NCBI RefSeq assembly: GCF_000341145.1
Contig: NZ_ANBE01000011.1
Span: forward strand, 102,402 to 166,401
Reading direction: 5' to 3'
DNA from: Nocardiopsis xinjiangensis YIM 90004
GTDB lineage: Bacteria > Actinomycetota > Actinomycetes > Streptosporangiales > Streptosporangiaceae
Length of the DNA stretch: 64,000 nucleotides
A program made the position numbers and the translations under genes. Positions 9,401-18,036 of the stretch are shown piece after piece. Numbering within the stretch: position 1 is the stretch's first letter; every line of letters starts with the position of its first letter. Under the pieces are notes generated by a model. It was not told where the DNA came from. It saw only the letters and a list, made by a program, of their open reading frames with translations, and searched no databases.

Positions 9401-10214
9401 GTTCCCCTCGTTCACGGCATCCGTGCCGGTGTTGCGGTCCTGTGCGTCCTGGATCTGTCCCAGAAGGGCGGCCGCCGTGGCCGACCCGGTGTGCCGTGCC
9501 AGGACCAGCGGTCCCCTGAGCCCCAAGCCGAATCCCATGATCCGCTGGGTGCCGAGCTGGTCCACCTCCCGGTGGACGTACTGGTAGAGGTCGAGCTCGT
9601 CGATCCACCCGTCGCCGTTGGCATCGGATGCCGCGCCCGAGAGCCCCCGGACCACAGCGGCGCTGAACGGCGAGGGACGCACGCCGTTGCTGTTGTCCCC
9701 CCTCACGGGCTTTCTCCAGGGCCCCGGAGGCGGCGAGCACGTAGGTTCCCTCACCGTTGTCGAGCTGCCGTTCGAAGTCCAGGCCCTCGTCCTGCCCCGA
9801 CCGGGTTGCGAACCCGTCGGCGAAAGCATCCCCATGGCAGCAGTCGAGGAGCAGCACCTTGTTGTCCATCCGGGAGTCCTCGAGCATCCGTTTGAGGGCC
9901 TCCGAGGAGATCCCCGTGCTCTCCAGGTGCTTGTGGCGTGTGTCCCGAAAGGCGAGATGGAGGCGGCCACGCTTGTCCTTGAGCCCATGCCCGGAGAAGG
10001 CCACGAACAGGAGGTCACTCGGCTTCCCCGCGTCGAGGGCGCCCTCCAGCTCCTTCATCGCATCGGTGCGGCCGGGATTAATGCGCACGATGACGTCGTC
10101 GAAGTGGCCGTTGGCCCGGAGGGCCTTCTCCATCTTCGTGGTGTCGGCTGCGGACGAGGTCAGGTTCTCGAGGTCTTCATAGTCGTTGACTCCGAACAGG
10201 ATCGCGGTACGCAT
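6489..10214 (-). pseudogene. EACC1-associated caspase / SF1 helicase / nuclease-like fusion, four frameshifts
   Basis: Joined across its breaks this is one about 1,240-residue protein. Residues 1-250 are a caspase-like (C14) protease with catalytic His76 (SGHG) and Cys126 (DCCHG), plus an EF-hand-like loop DANGDGWIDE. The middle is an Upf1/DNA2-type SF1 helicase: GAPGTGKSE, then VVDEASQC, GDPNQLQPV, EHYRCHP, AYTSQGGERD and NVAATRA. The last about 90 residues (DLQISTPYGDTAVFVD) resemble a restriction-endonuclease-like tail. The frame changes at four short G runs: 9697-9702 and 8888-8892 (one G too many each), about 8117-8119 and 7692-7695 (one base missing each). All segments between are free of stops and keep their motifs. 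This means either very recent inactivation or sequencing/assembly errors. The start overlaps the EACC1 stop (TGATG). Confidence 0.85.
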
Positions 10215-10699
10215 CAGCGCCCGTCCCCGCTGTCGCTCAGTTCTTGGCTTCGACAGGCACGTTCGGGCTCGGCCGACTCGTCGAGCGCGCGCACGTAGGC
10301 CTGCACGTCCTCGGCCTTCACCGGGCCAGCCACCGTGATCCTGGCCCCGTCCTTCTCGATCGTGACCGACTTCCGGCCGGAGCTCTCGAGCCAGACCCCG
10401 ATCAGCCTGACCAGAGGGGTGAGTACGTGACGGATCGCGAGCCCCGAGACGAGTACCAGCCCAGCGATCGCCGTGAGGCCACCGGTACGGGTCCCTGGAT
10501 CGGCTTCGGCCTCGCCCATACGCACATCGTCGACATCGAGGCGTTCGAGTTGTCGGACCAGGTCCCTGGTGTGCCGGTCGGCCTCGCCTGCTGTGACGTC
10601 GTCCTCGAACTCGACTCTGGCCACCAGTTCGCCCACCGGATCCACCTGTGCACTTTCCGCCCTGGCAGCACGGTCGTCAGCTGCGCTGCCTACCGACAT
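10214..10699 (-). CDS. Effector-associated constant component EACC1
   Basis: A 161-residue protein matching the EACC1 family described in actinobacterial conflict systems, where it is coded next to a caspase or trypsin-like protease with an effector. Visible features are a helix rich in Leu/Arg with LVRQLERLDVDDVRMGEAE (about 45-65), a hydrophobic helix LTAIAGLVLVSGLAIRHVL (about 75-95), and a C-terminal strand pair RKSVTIEKDGARITVAGP (about 108-126). Its stop shares a base with the start of the caspase gene (TGATG), which implies coupled translation and a joint complex. Known family role: a small adaptor thought to hold or signal to the protease. The start is uncertain because no clear ribosome site precedes the ATG at 10699. 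Confidence 0.8.
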   Translation of the reverse strand: MSVGSAADDRAARAESAQVDPVGELVARVEFEDDVTAGEADRHTRDLVRQLERLDVDDVRMGEAEADPGTRTGGLTAIAGLVLVSGLAIRHVLTPLVRLIGVWLESSGRKSVTIEKDGARITVAGPVKAEDVQAYVRALDESAEPERACRSQELSDSGDGR

Positions 10700-10754
10700 T
10701 TCGCACCGCCGGTTCTACCAAAAGCCCCTGACCCACGGGCCGTTTCGTCGTTGT

Positions 10755-10772
10755 GTGGCCGTTTCCGGCCAC
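10755..10772 (-). terminator. Short hairpin between DUF2075 and EACC1 genes
   Basis: GTGGCC (10755-10760) and GGCCAC (10767-10772) form a 6-bp stem with a 6-base loop, 65 bases after the DUF2075 stop. It may be a weak terminator or attenuator, which would separate the two coupled gene pairs. It is too short to be sure. Confidence 0.3.
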
Positions 10773-10836
10773 TGTCGTCAACTGCCCCTGAAGGAAGCTC
10801 GGAGAGGAAAACGGGGTCACGGACATGCACGAGTAT

Positions 10837-12762
10837 CTACTGGGAGCTGCCTGGCACACCTCCCTGAGGCCACGTGGATGCCATGGGAACCAATGAAGCC
10901 AGGAAAGCTTGGGTCTCTTCGTCCGTGGAGTACAACCGGCACGAGCTCATCCCACGAGTCATGAGCACCCGGTAGATGTTCTTGGCCAACGGGAGATACT
11001 CCTGGGAATTCAGCGAGCGCATTACTGGGTCCTGGCTCTGTCTCGGGTCGGCAATCCACTGACCTTCGCGCCGGACGAGGTCCGGTCCGAAGATGACACC
11101 TGCCCCTTGATACTCCAACCCCTGTGCGGTGTAGACACAACCGATCTGGTGAACACCGCCCGGGTCGGTGGCCCAGAACTGGCTGGCCGGAGCGAGGGGT
11201 TCCCCGTTCTCCCCGTGCTGCTCCTTCCTCAGGTTCCACGGCTTCGCGAAATGACGCTTCTCTCCGGTTCGCGGGTCGAACCATTCGATGTTCACACCCG
11301 GAAGGTTCAGGCCTGGTGCCGGCCGCGACCAGCTCCAGCAGTATCCCGCGCTGATACGTGCGGAATGGTGATTCTGGAGGCACTCTTGCAGCCACTGCTC
11401 CATCTGTGAGGGGTCGCCGACGGAACCGAGATCGTAGTCGTCACCCTGCCAGGGTTCAGGGTCGCTGTACAACAGGTCGTCCACCCATGTGGCGAACCTC
11501 CTGGATCCGTTGCAGCGAAAACTCCCACGCAGTTCATGGGTGATGAGATCGATCCCTGACCGTTCAGCGACCTGTTGGACCTCAGCGGCCTCCAAACCTT
11601 CGTAGGGGCGTACTTGCTGCCGCTCGTCCAGGAAAACCACCACGACCGAAGCATTGCGATAATTTCCGTTGACCAAGCTTGCGAACCCACCACGGCTTCG
11701 TTCCAGACGGTGCGCTTCGTCGAGGATGACGAGATCCACCTCTTTGGGCACCCCTGTCCACGGTGCTCCGAAGATCTGCTGCGCCCCGTGCACGCTCTTC
11801 GTGACCTTGCGGAGATTTCCTGTGAGTGTTCCTGACTGCGTCCGGTAAAGAGCCGTGTGTTCACCGCTCTCGAAGAAGCTACCGAGCAATCTCACCGCCA
11901 AGACGGTCTTGCCACTGCCGGGCCCGCCTTGAACCAGGACAATACTCCTACGGTCGCTGGAAGATGCTTCAGCCACTCGTGCTCTGATTTCGAGGAACGC
12001 CGCCTGTTGGTCTCCTATGAGAGCGAACGAGGGCCGACGCTCGATGGTGTCGGCCACCGTGGTGAGGAGCTCTCGGTCCGGACGCCACGGCGAGGCCTCG
12101 AAAGTTTTCACGGCCTCATCGCCGGGTGCCCGAACATCGGAGCAGAGCAGCAGTGCTCGAAGCTCGTCCTCACTCGTGCTCTCGGAGAGCTGCTCACCGC
12201 TGAGAACGGGACAACCGTACGGCCCGTGGCTGAGCCCACGAAAGACCTCGGCCTGTCCCTCATCGGCTTCGTGGAGGTAGACCAGCCCCCGGACATCCAG
12301 TTCCAGTTCTTCCGACGCGAACCAGCGTGTGAGGAAGCCGGTGTAGCCGGCGACCTGCACAACGGGATGGGGCTTGACACTTCCGTCCCAGGGTAAGCGG
12401 ACACGGCCGCCGGAGAGGGGACGGGCTTCGGTCCACTGTTTGAGTTCCACGACCAAGGAGACGAGATCCTTCTCTCCACGTTGCCCGAGCAGGAGAGCAT
12501 CGAATCGGTTGTCCCCGGACGGGGTAACGAATTCCAGGTAGATCCACAGGTCCTGCAACCCTGCACGAACCAGAGCGTCCAGGAGCGGAGGCCAACTTCT
12601 GTTCCAGCTACGGACCTCTGCTTCTCCCGGATGACCAAAACCCGCCCGATGGTAAGCGGCCACACAACAGTTGATGAAGTCGGGTCGCTGAAGTTCTCCA
12701 GCCACCTCCCCCACACGACCGGAATGGACATACCTCAGAGGTGTTCCGGAGGCTTCCGGCAT
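10837..12762 (-). CDS. DUF2075 (Schlafen-like) helicase with N-terminal nuclease-like domain
   Basis: A 641-residue protein. The first about 200 residues look like a PD-(D/E)xK nuclease: RFDALLLG (about 86-92) and VVELKQW (about 103-109) provide the D...ExK signature. An SF1 NTPase of the DUF2075 family follows: Walker A GGPGSGKT (about 278-285), Walker B LVILDEAH (about 341-348), LDERQQ and late motifs VYTAQGLEYQG and NIYRVLMTRG. Such proteins act on DNA or RNA in phage-defence loci. The ATG overlaps the stop of the upstream EVE-HNH gene (TGATG), so both are made together. The gene is intact, in contrast to the nearby caspase-helicase. The pair looks like a modification-sensing nuclease plus a nuclease-helicase. 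Confidence 0.85.
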   Translation of the reverse strand: MPEASGTPLRYVHSGRVGEVAGELQRPDFINCCVAAYHRAGFGHPGEAEVRSWNRSWPPLLDALVRAGLQDLWIYLEFVTPSGDNRFDALLLGQRGEKDLVSLVVELKQWTEARPLSGGRVRLPWDGSVKPHPVVQVAGYTGFLTRWFASEELELDVRGLVYLHEADEGQAEVFRGLSHGPYGCPVLSGEQLSESTSEDELRALLLCSDVRAPGDEAVKTFEASPWRPDRELLTTVADTIERRPSFALIGDQQAAFLEIRARVAEASSSDRRSIVLVQGGPGSGKTVLAVRLLGSFFESGEHTALYRTQSGTLTGNLRKVTKSVHGAQQIFGAPWTGVPKEVDLVILDEAHRLERSRGGFASLVNGNYRNASVVVVFLDERQQVRPYEGLEAAEVQQVAERSGIDLITHELRGSFRCNGSRRFATWVDDLLYSDPEPWQGDDYDLGSVGDPSQMEQWLQECLQNHHSARISAGYCWSWSRPAPGLNLPGVNIEWFDPRTGEKRHFAKPWNLRKEQHGENGEPLAPASQFWATDPGGVHQIGCVYTAQGLEYQGAGVIFGPDLVRREGQWIADPRQSQDPVMRSLNSQEYLPLAKNIYRVLMTRGMSSCRLYSTDEETQAFLASLVPMASTWPQGGVPGSSQ

Positions 12763-13724
12763 CAGCTCTCTTCCATGCCGGCGATGTTGTACTGGTGCCA
12801 GGCGAAGTACTCAGCGCTCTTGCCCGAGAACGCGGAGCAACACCCGCTGATCCGTTGGGCCGCCGTAGTCAGATCCAGGCCGGCAGCTTTGTTCGAGGCA
12901 TGGATGTGGCCTTCTACGTCCACGTAGACGTAACCATGCTCGAACAGTGAGTCGCAGCCGAGCACGCAGGCCAACATGAGATTGTTCAGGTCTCGGCGTT
13001 CCTGATTGTCACTGTTCTTGCGTCGCTTGATGTGCGCCGTGTGGACGAGTTTTTCCGGAAGAACCCGTTGACACAGGTCGCACCGGACATCGGACCTACC
13101 CTTGAGTTTCGCCTCTCTCAATTTCGACTGTTCCCGCCGGACGAGAGTCCAGTTGAACGCGTCCAGGTCCGTCGGAAGCCTCAGGTCTGCATGGTCTGAT
13201 GCTTGTGCTTGCCCATCGTCGACGATCTCCGCCCAGCGCTCGGCGTTGAGCTTCTGCAGGACCTGTTCCATCACGGACTCACGGCCTCCCGGGACCTGAG
13301 GAGTTCCCTGCTGGATCCCTGACATCCGGAGCGCTTCGATTCCTTCCGGGCCGATGTGTTCGACGGAGACGCCCTCTCGGACTTCCTCGACCTCGAACGG
13401 GATCCGGTACGGGTAGCTGACGCCCGCTGCCTCGTCGTCCCACACCGGTTCCTCGCTCATGTACCAAGGGCCGGTGATACGGGCTGTGAACAGTCTCGAG
13501 ACCTCACGGTACTGAGCCTCGGCGATATCCACCCGGCCGATCCCCAAATGCCCGAGGTGCAACAGGTCGCCCTCACCGAGCAACTCGATGACCTGTGCGG
13601 TTGGTTTACCCTCGACGACCTCGGCTTTCCACCCCCAGACGGATCTTTCCAACCCTCTCTGCAGATTGTCCTTCGCCTGTTGACCTACGTAGACGTAGAC
13701 CTCCTTGGCGTCGTCTCTGTCCAC
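12762..13724 (-). CDS. EVE-like domain / HNH endonuclease fusion
   Basis: A 320-residue protein. I chose the GTG at 13724 because AGAAGGAGG stands just before it; the open frame extends to an ATG at 13757. Residues about 5-120 resemble an EVE (PUA-like) reader of modified bases: WGWKAE, LGEGDLLHLG, then PVWDDE and YPYRIPFEVEE. Residues about 213-270 form an HNH nuclease with CDLC, HTAHIKRR and LNNLMLAC. EVE-HNH proteins such as VcaM4I are known modification-dependent restriction enzymes that cut DNA carrying modified cytosine, so this one may restrict phages with modified genomes. It is the first gene of a two-gene unit with the DUF2075 helicase. The EVE call rests on pattern only and should be checked by structure. 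Confidence 0.75.
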   Translation of the reverse strand: MDRDDAKEVYVYVGQQAKDNLQRGLERSVWGWKAEVVEGKPTAQVIELLGEGDLLHLGHLGIGRVDIAEAQYREVSRLFTARITGPWYMSEEPVWDDEAAGVSYPYRIPFEVEEVREGVSVEHIGPEGIEALRMSGIQQGTPQVPGGRESVMEQVLQKLNAERWAEIVDDGQAQASDHADLRLPTDLDAFNWTLVRREQSKLREAKLKGRSDVRCDLCQRVLPEKLVHTAHIKRRKNSDNQERRDLNNLMLACVLGCDSLFEHGYVYVDVEGHIHASNKAAGLDLTTAAQRISGCCSAFSGKSAEYFAWHQYNIAGMEES

Positions 13725-13940
13725 GCGCCTCCTTCTCTCATCCGATCCGCGCTCCAACTGACCGGCTCCCTCATCCTTGGTCCCGACTCACCAGCACGCA
13801 TATGCTACGGACGGCCCACGACAATCCGGCGCCGCTCCCGGTACTACAGTTGCGCTTCCGTTTTGTTATGATTCCAGCACCGCTTGTCTGCGACAATGGC
13901 ACCGCTGAGCCCGCGTTTGGTAGGCACGTCTGAACACCGA

Positions 13941-14400
13941 TCAGCCCAAGGCGTGTTCGAGGTCGTGCTCGACTCTGAACAACTCGTGCAACAAACGGGC
14001 GATCTCGTTGCACGGCAAGGCCACCAGATCCGACGGGGGTCGAGTGCGGCGCAGTCCCCGCAGCCGGCACAGGACCAGGAACGCATAGGCCACCATCGCC
14101 AGCAGACTCCACCGGTGCCAAGGCCTCCACCCGCGCACCCGGTGCTCGTCCAACCCGGCCAGGTTCTTGCCCTGGGCAAAAGATTCCTCTACCCGCCACC
14201 GCCGTGCGGCCGCCACCACCAGACGGGCCAAAGGCACCATCTCAGGGGCATAGCAGCGGAAGAAGGCCAGTTCACCATTGGTGCGGTTGCGCCGGATCAG
14301 CACCCACCGCACCCCAACAGCGTCGGTGTGGTCATCGATGAGCGCCCAGTCATAGAAGCGCCCTGTACCTGGCGGGCGTCGACACTTCCGATGGCGGTCA
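13941..14400 (-). pseudogene. IS701-type transposase, C-terminal fragment
   Basis: About 150 codons match the C-terminal third of IS701-family DDE transposases: RRWRVEESFAQGKNLAGLD holds the third acidic catalytic residue, followed by DEHRVRGWRPWHRWSLLAM, a strong family motif. Full proteins have about 400 residues. The first two catalytic Asp residues are missing and homology fades near 14400. It cannot move on its own. Sited next to the defence genes, it marks an old insertion that may have helped assemble the island. I could not find terminal inverted repeats. Confidence 0.8.
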
Positions 14401-14713
14401 CCCGAGTCAGCCGGCGTTGCCCCAGGCCGTGGGGCTGTCCGGGAAAACATCGCTGTCGACGTTCCTAAAACATCTCGAGGACCGAGATGACCGGGAGCTT
14501 CTCGCTCTGATCACCGCTGAGCACGAGTGGGCTGATCCCCCACAGACACCGGAGATGGCCACGTCTGCGCACGACCGTCCGTATCAGCCGAATACCCGAC
14601 CCTGCTCGACCGTTGGCGCGAAGAACTCACCCGCCGTCTCGAGCGGACCCGCTGCCGCCACGAGGGCACGGCCAGGACCAGAGAGGCCGAGTGATCCGTG
14701 TGGGCAACGACGC

Positions 14714-15181
14714 TCACACAGAAACCGAAGAAACGGCCCAAGAGGTGAACACTAGAGCAGCCACGAGGATGAATAGAACGAGGACCGTCACGGAACGTAC
14801 AACGAGTGGTGAGCTCACGAAGGGGTCGTCGAGCGGAACTCCCTCTCCCGGAATGACCCCACGTCGATCTCTCTCCCTGTTGAAGTGGTACCGGGGCGTC
14901 CCGCGCAGAGCCCGAACCAATGCCGACCGTTTGATGCGGCGGTGGGACTCGTGGCGGCAGGACCGCCATCGCCCTCGAGCGTTGATTCGGCAGGGTCTGT
15001 CCTGCCTGGTGGGTACCCCACACCTGATCCGCCGGAAGAACAGTTCGAAAACCGCGAAGCCGAGAATCACCCATGGGAGCACGACAAACGTCTGTAGGAA
15101 GAGCGCGGACAAGAATATCAAGACAGCCACCGCCACCGCTGCCAGGAATTCATACCGACCGGTCTTGTCGTTGTCTGCCAA
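14714..15181 (-). CDS. Small hypothetical membrane protein
   Basis: A 155-residue product with two hydrophobic stretches near the N-terminus (about 11-30 and 32-50), a very basic middle (about 50-105, many Arg) and a C-terminal hydrophobic segment (about 127-149). It could thus be a three-helix membrane protein with a cytoplasmic basic loop. The start is a TTG at 15181 with GAGGA five bases before it. I do not recognise the family. Long open frames on the other strand overlap it, but they show no protein-like pattern. It lies 84 bp downstream of the Cys-cluster gene on the same strand and may share its transcript. Confidence 0.5.
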   Translation of the reverse strand: MADNDKTGRYEFLAAVAVAVLIFLSALFLQTFVVLPWVILGFAVFELFFRRIRCGVPTRQDRPCRINARGRWRSCRHESHRRIKRSALVRALRGTPRYHFNRERDRRGVIPGEGVPLDDPFVSSPLVVRSVTVLVLFILVAALVFTSWAVSSVSV

Positions 15182-15265
15182 GGTCTTCCTCAGTAGTGAT
15201 CGGGCTCAGCAAGGAAAGAATGATGCCTGCACGGTCGAGTGCGGTATGACTGCAGGTCCCTGCCC

Positions 15266-16045
15266 TCAGCGCTGGTCGCCCCAGAGCCACTCGGGTTCCA
15301 GGTTGGTCTCGAGGTGCTCGCGCAGGGTGTCCTGCACCAGAGGCCGCAAGCAGTCTCGGGCCACACGGGGGTGCCCGCCGGGGTCCGGACAGATGAGGAC
15401 CGCGAGGACACGCAGTTGCAGGGCCAGGGCCTCCGGGTCGATGCCCATGAGCCTCTGCAGGCTCTTCCAGAGGAAGCCGACCGCTGCCTTCGCGAGCTCG
15501 GTGCGCACGGGACCCCACTCGGCAGCATCCTCGTGCTCCAGGACCGCTTCCTTGATCTCGTCGGGGACCTTGCCCAGCAGTTCGGCGCCCCGGTCCAGGG
15601 CGTTCGCGGTCTCGGCGAGCAGGTCACACCAGAAGTGGCCCGCGATCGCGCGACCGTACTCGGCGAAGGCCGGATCCCGCTCGGCCTGCTTCTCGGCGAA
15701 CGGACGGAGCTCGTTCTCGAAGACGTCCTTCTTGAGCAGCTTGCCGAGTTCACCGACCTCGTCCACGGTCGCCCGGTCGTCCGCGAGCCAGGCGACGAGG
15801 GAGGCAACGGCCACTCCGCCACCGGCTTGTCGCAGGTACTTGGTGGGTGTACGCCGACCCTTCTCCTCGAAATATCGGCGTTGTTCCCACCACACACGCT
15901 CGGCGGGCTCGCGCAGCGCCCTGACCCCTTCGTCTCCCTCGCGGGCTCTTTGCAGGTGACCGGACCAACCGTGGTTGCTTCCTCCACAGATGGAGCAGAC
16001 ACATCGGGGTTTGGTGGCCTGCTCACACCGCTCGCTGTGCTGCAC
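15266..16045 (-). CDS. Hypothetical protein with N-terminal Cys/His cluster
   Basis: A 259-residue protein from a GTG at 16045. The first 27 residues carry a Cys/His cluster (CEQATKPRCVCSICGGSNHG) of the kind seen in small zinc ribbons. The rest is helical and soluble, rich in Ala/Glu/Leu, with no known catalytic motif. The same N-terminal cluster occurs, from memory, in scattered actinobacterial hypothetical proteins, but I cannot assign a family. It is divergent from the TPR gene at 16305 and precedes the small membrane protein, with which it may form a pair. Function unknown. Confidence 0.65.
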   Translation of the reverse strand: MQHSERCEQATKPRCVCSICGGSNHGWSGHLQRAREGDEGVRALREPAERVWWEQRRYFEEKGRRTPTKYLRQAGGGVAVASLVAWLADDRATVDEVGELGKLLKKDVFENELRPFAEKQAERDPAFAEYGRAIAGHFWCDLLAETANALDRGAELLGKVPDEIKEAVLEHEDAAEWGPVRTELAKAAVGFLWKSLQRLMGIDPEALALQLRVLAVLICPDPGGHPRVARDCLRPLVQDTLREHLETNLEPEWLWGDQR

Positions 16046-16304
16046 AAAACCTCCGGGGCCGGGGGATCGGTCGTGCTACCGCAGGACCGCTCTCCACCCT
16101 GCCCTCACCTGCAGGTACCGGACATCCCCGGATACGGCCATGCTGTGGTACCCGCCCGGGCACAGAATTCTGTCCCGAGTGTCACTTCCCGTGCGCGCTC
16201 CGGGACAGCAGCGGGAACTCCACCACTCAAGGGGATGCACGTGCATTTTCAGGTGCATTCTGCAACCGCGACAGACCTTGGCAATATTCGTGTACCGAGC
16301 GCCC

Positions 16305-17270
16305 ATGGCCGAATGGATCACCGCGACCCTGCTCGGTCCGGGGGCTGCCCGGCGCGAACACGAGCCGGTGGCCGAGGCCGACCTGTCGGAGAGCCTGGGG
16401 ATGGCCTATGTGCAGTCCCACCGGTGGCAGGAGGGCATCACCCACCATCGACGCGCTCTCGAGCTGCGCCAGGGGGCGGGAGACGAGCTCGGGGAGGCCA
16501 TGTCTCTGAACGCCCTGGGGCCGGCCCACTTGCGCGAGCACCGGCTCGGTGAGGCCCGTGACCGCTTCGAACGGTCGTTGGCCACGGTCAGGCGCTTGGG
16601 CGAGCGGCGCTGGGAGGGGATCGCGCTCGGCAATCTGGCCGATGCGCTGCTCGATTCAGGGGATCCACAGGGATCGGCGGCCCTGGCCGAGGAGGCTGCC
16701 GCGATCCATCAGGAGATCGGAAACAGGATGAGTGAGTTCGCCTGCCTGGCCTGTCTGGGCGCGGCATGGCGAGAGCTGGGCCGGATCGACCGTGCACTGT
16801 CCTGGACACAGCGCGGGCTCGACGTCGCCCGGGAGCTGGACAACTCCGTCCGGGAGGGTTTCGCGCTCCTGGAACTGGGCCGGATCCACGTGTTGCTCGG
16901 AAACCCGGAGGAGGCCCTGGCCTGCTTCCACGAGGCGGCGGGCCTGCACCGCAGGATCGGCGACCACGTGCGCGAGACCGAGGCCTTCGAGGGTGTGGGC
17001 GAGGCCTACCAGGCGCTCGAACGCCCGGGCGAGGCAGCGAAGTTCTACCGGCAGGCGGCCCGCGGTTATCGCAGGCACCAGGACCGTTGGAAGCTCGCGG
17101 TCTGCCTGGACCGACTGGCTTCGGCGGTCGCCGCCACCGGGGAAGGGGAGGCGGCGCGCGGGCACCGGCGCGAGGCGTTGGAGGCCCTGGAGGGCTTTTC
17201 CGACCCCAGGGCGCTACGCCTGCGCGAGGAGATCACCGGCAACGTCGGAGGCGGCCCGGCACCTTCTTGA
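16305..17270 (+). CDS. Tetratricopeptide repeat protein
   Basis: A 321-residue protein starting at the ATG at 16305; the open frame is longer upstream, but that part is not protein-like. It holds about six to seven TPR units in a row, each with the pattern A..LG..Y..L...EA...~. Clear examples are LGPAHLREHRLGEARDRFE and LGAAWRELGRIDRALSW. These helical repeats bind proteins. This layout matches the C-terminal tail of AfsR/SARP or NB-ARC regulators, here without DNA-binding or NTPase parts. It may be a detached tail or a stand-alone scaffold. No signal peptide, so cytoplasmic. A pair of small hairpins follows the stop. Confidence 0.75.
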   Translation: MAEWITATLLGPGAARREHEPVAEADLSESLGMAYVQSHRWQEGITHHRRALELRQGAGDELGEAMSLNALGPAHLREHRLGEARDRFERSLATVRRLGERRWEGIALGNLADALLDSGDPQGSAALAEEAAAIHQEIGNRMSEFACLACLGAAWRELGRIDRALSWTQRGLDVARELDNSVREGFALLELGRIHVLLGNPEEALACFHEAAGLHRRIGDHVRETEAFEGVGEAYQALERPGEAAKFYRQAARGYRRHQDRWKLAVCLDRLASAVAATGEGEAARGHRREALEALEGFSDPRALRLREEITGNVGGGPAPS

Positions 17271-17286
17271 GCCGGATCGTGGTGCC

Positions 17287-17323
17287 GGCCTCTTGTGCCT
17301 GAGGCCCTCCGGATCCGGGAGGG
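17287..17323 (+). terminator. Two adjoining hairpins after the TPR gene
   Basis: GGCCTC/GAGGCC (17287-17306) and CCCTCC/GGAGGG (17305-17323) are short 6-bp stems 17 bases after the TPR stop. They share two bases, so only one can form at a time. A modest terminator candidate. Confidence 0.4.
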
Positions 17324-18036
17324 AAGCGAGGAGCCAGGGCTCCCGGTCGGAGAGCTGTGAACGCCCCGGCGAGCGCCGGGCTCAGGAGCCGGTACTCCCC
17401 CGCGGTGCGTTCCGGGTACTCGACCACCTCTCTGGCGAAGCACACGGCTTCGCCTGCCTCGGTACCGCTGACACCCCCACGTGTCCGCACCAACCGCGAT
17501 CTGCACAAGCCGGACCGGCTCAGTCGGTATGCACCGGGAAGGGCCCGCCATGGCACGGACGCCCTCGGTGAAGGGCGGCTTCCTCGGAGCGTTCCCGAGC
17601 GGACTTGCGCGGTCTCCGGCCGAAGACCTCCTCATCGAGCAGGCGTTCGGGAGGAGGCCCCACACCCGGAATGATCCTGACCTCTCAAATGCCGCAACCA
17701 TCTAAAACCCTACCCATCTGCACTCCCCCGCACATGAGAAAAATCATGACCCTTCCAAACGGTTTCGGAGTGCAGAGAAAATCCACAGGCAAACCCCAGA
17801 TCCCCCACACCCAAGGTGCCTGCCCTGTGGAAAATAAAGGAAGAAAATCCGACACATCCCCTACCTCCGACGCCAATGCTCCGGTTACGGAGAGGCGAAA
17901 ATTCACCTCCGGGAAAAGTCCTTGGAAGAACGCTTGAAAGCAGCCTGCGCATGAATGGAGACTGTCCGCGACAGCCCCGCCAACCGCACCGGCGGGGGTG
18001 TAAATCTTACTGGCACACCCCTGAACCAGAAGGAAA
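17324..18036. other. Gene-free stretch upstream of the lectin gene
   Basis: No protein-like frame is seen. The second half (17690-18036) is noticeably richer in A and T than the surroundings. It holds a 9-bp inverted repeat, CTGCACTCC (17718-17726) with GGAGTGCAG (17767-17775), and a small stem CTCCG-GTTA-CGGAG (17879-17892). These could be leader or regulator sites for the secreted lectin. I looked for a c-di-AMP riboswitch and did not find its conserved core. Confidence 0.5.

Noticed and set aside
7692-9702. Phase variation as the cause of the four frame breaks
   Set aside because: The G runs are only three to six long and four would have to switch together.
17233-17556. A 107-codon minus-strand frame after the TPR gene
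   Set aside because: It shows no family motif and overlaps the TPR stop region.
17690-18036. A c-di-AMP or other riboswitch upstream of the lectin gene
   Set aside because: None of the conserved riboswitch cores was seen, only small inverted repeats.
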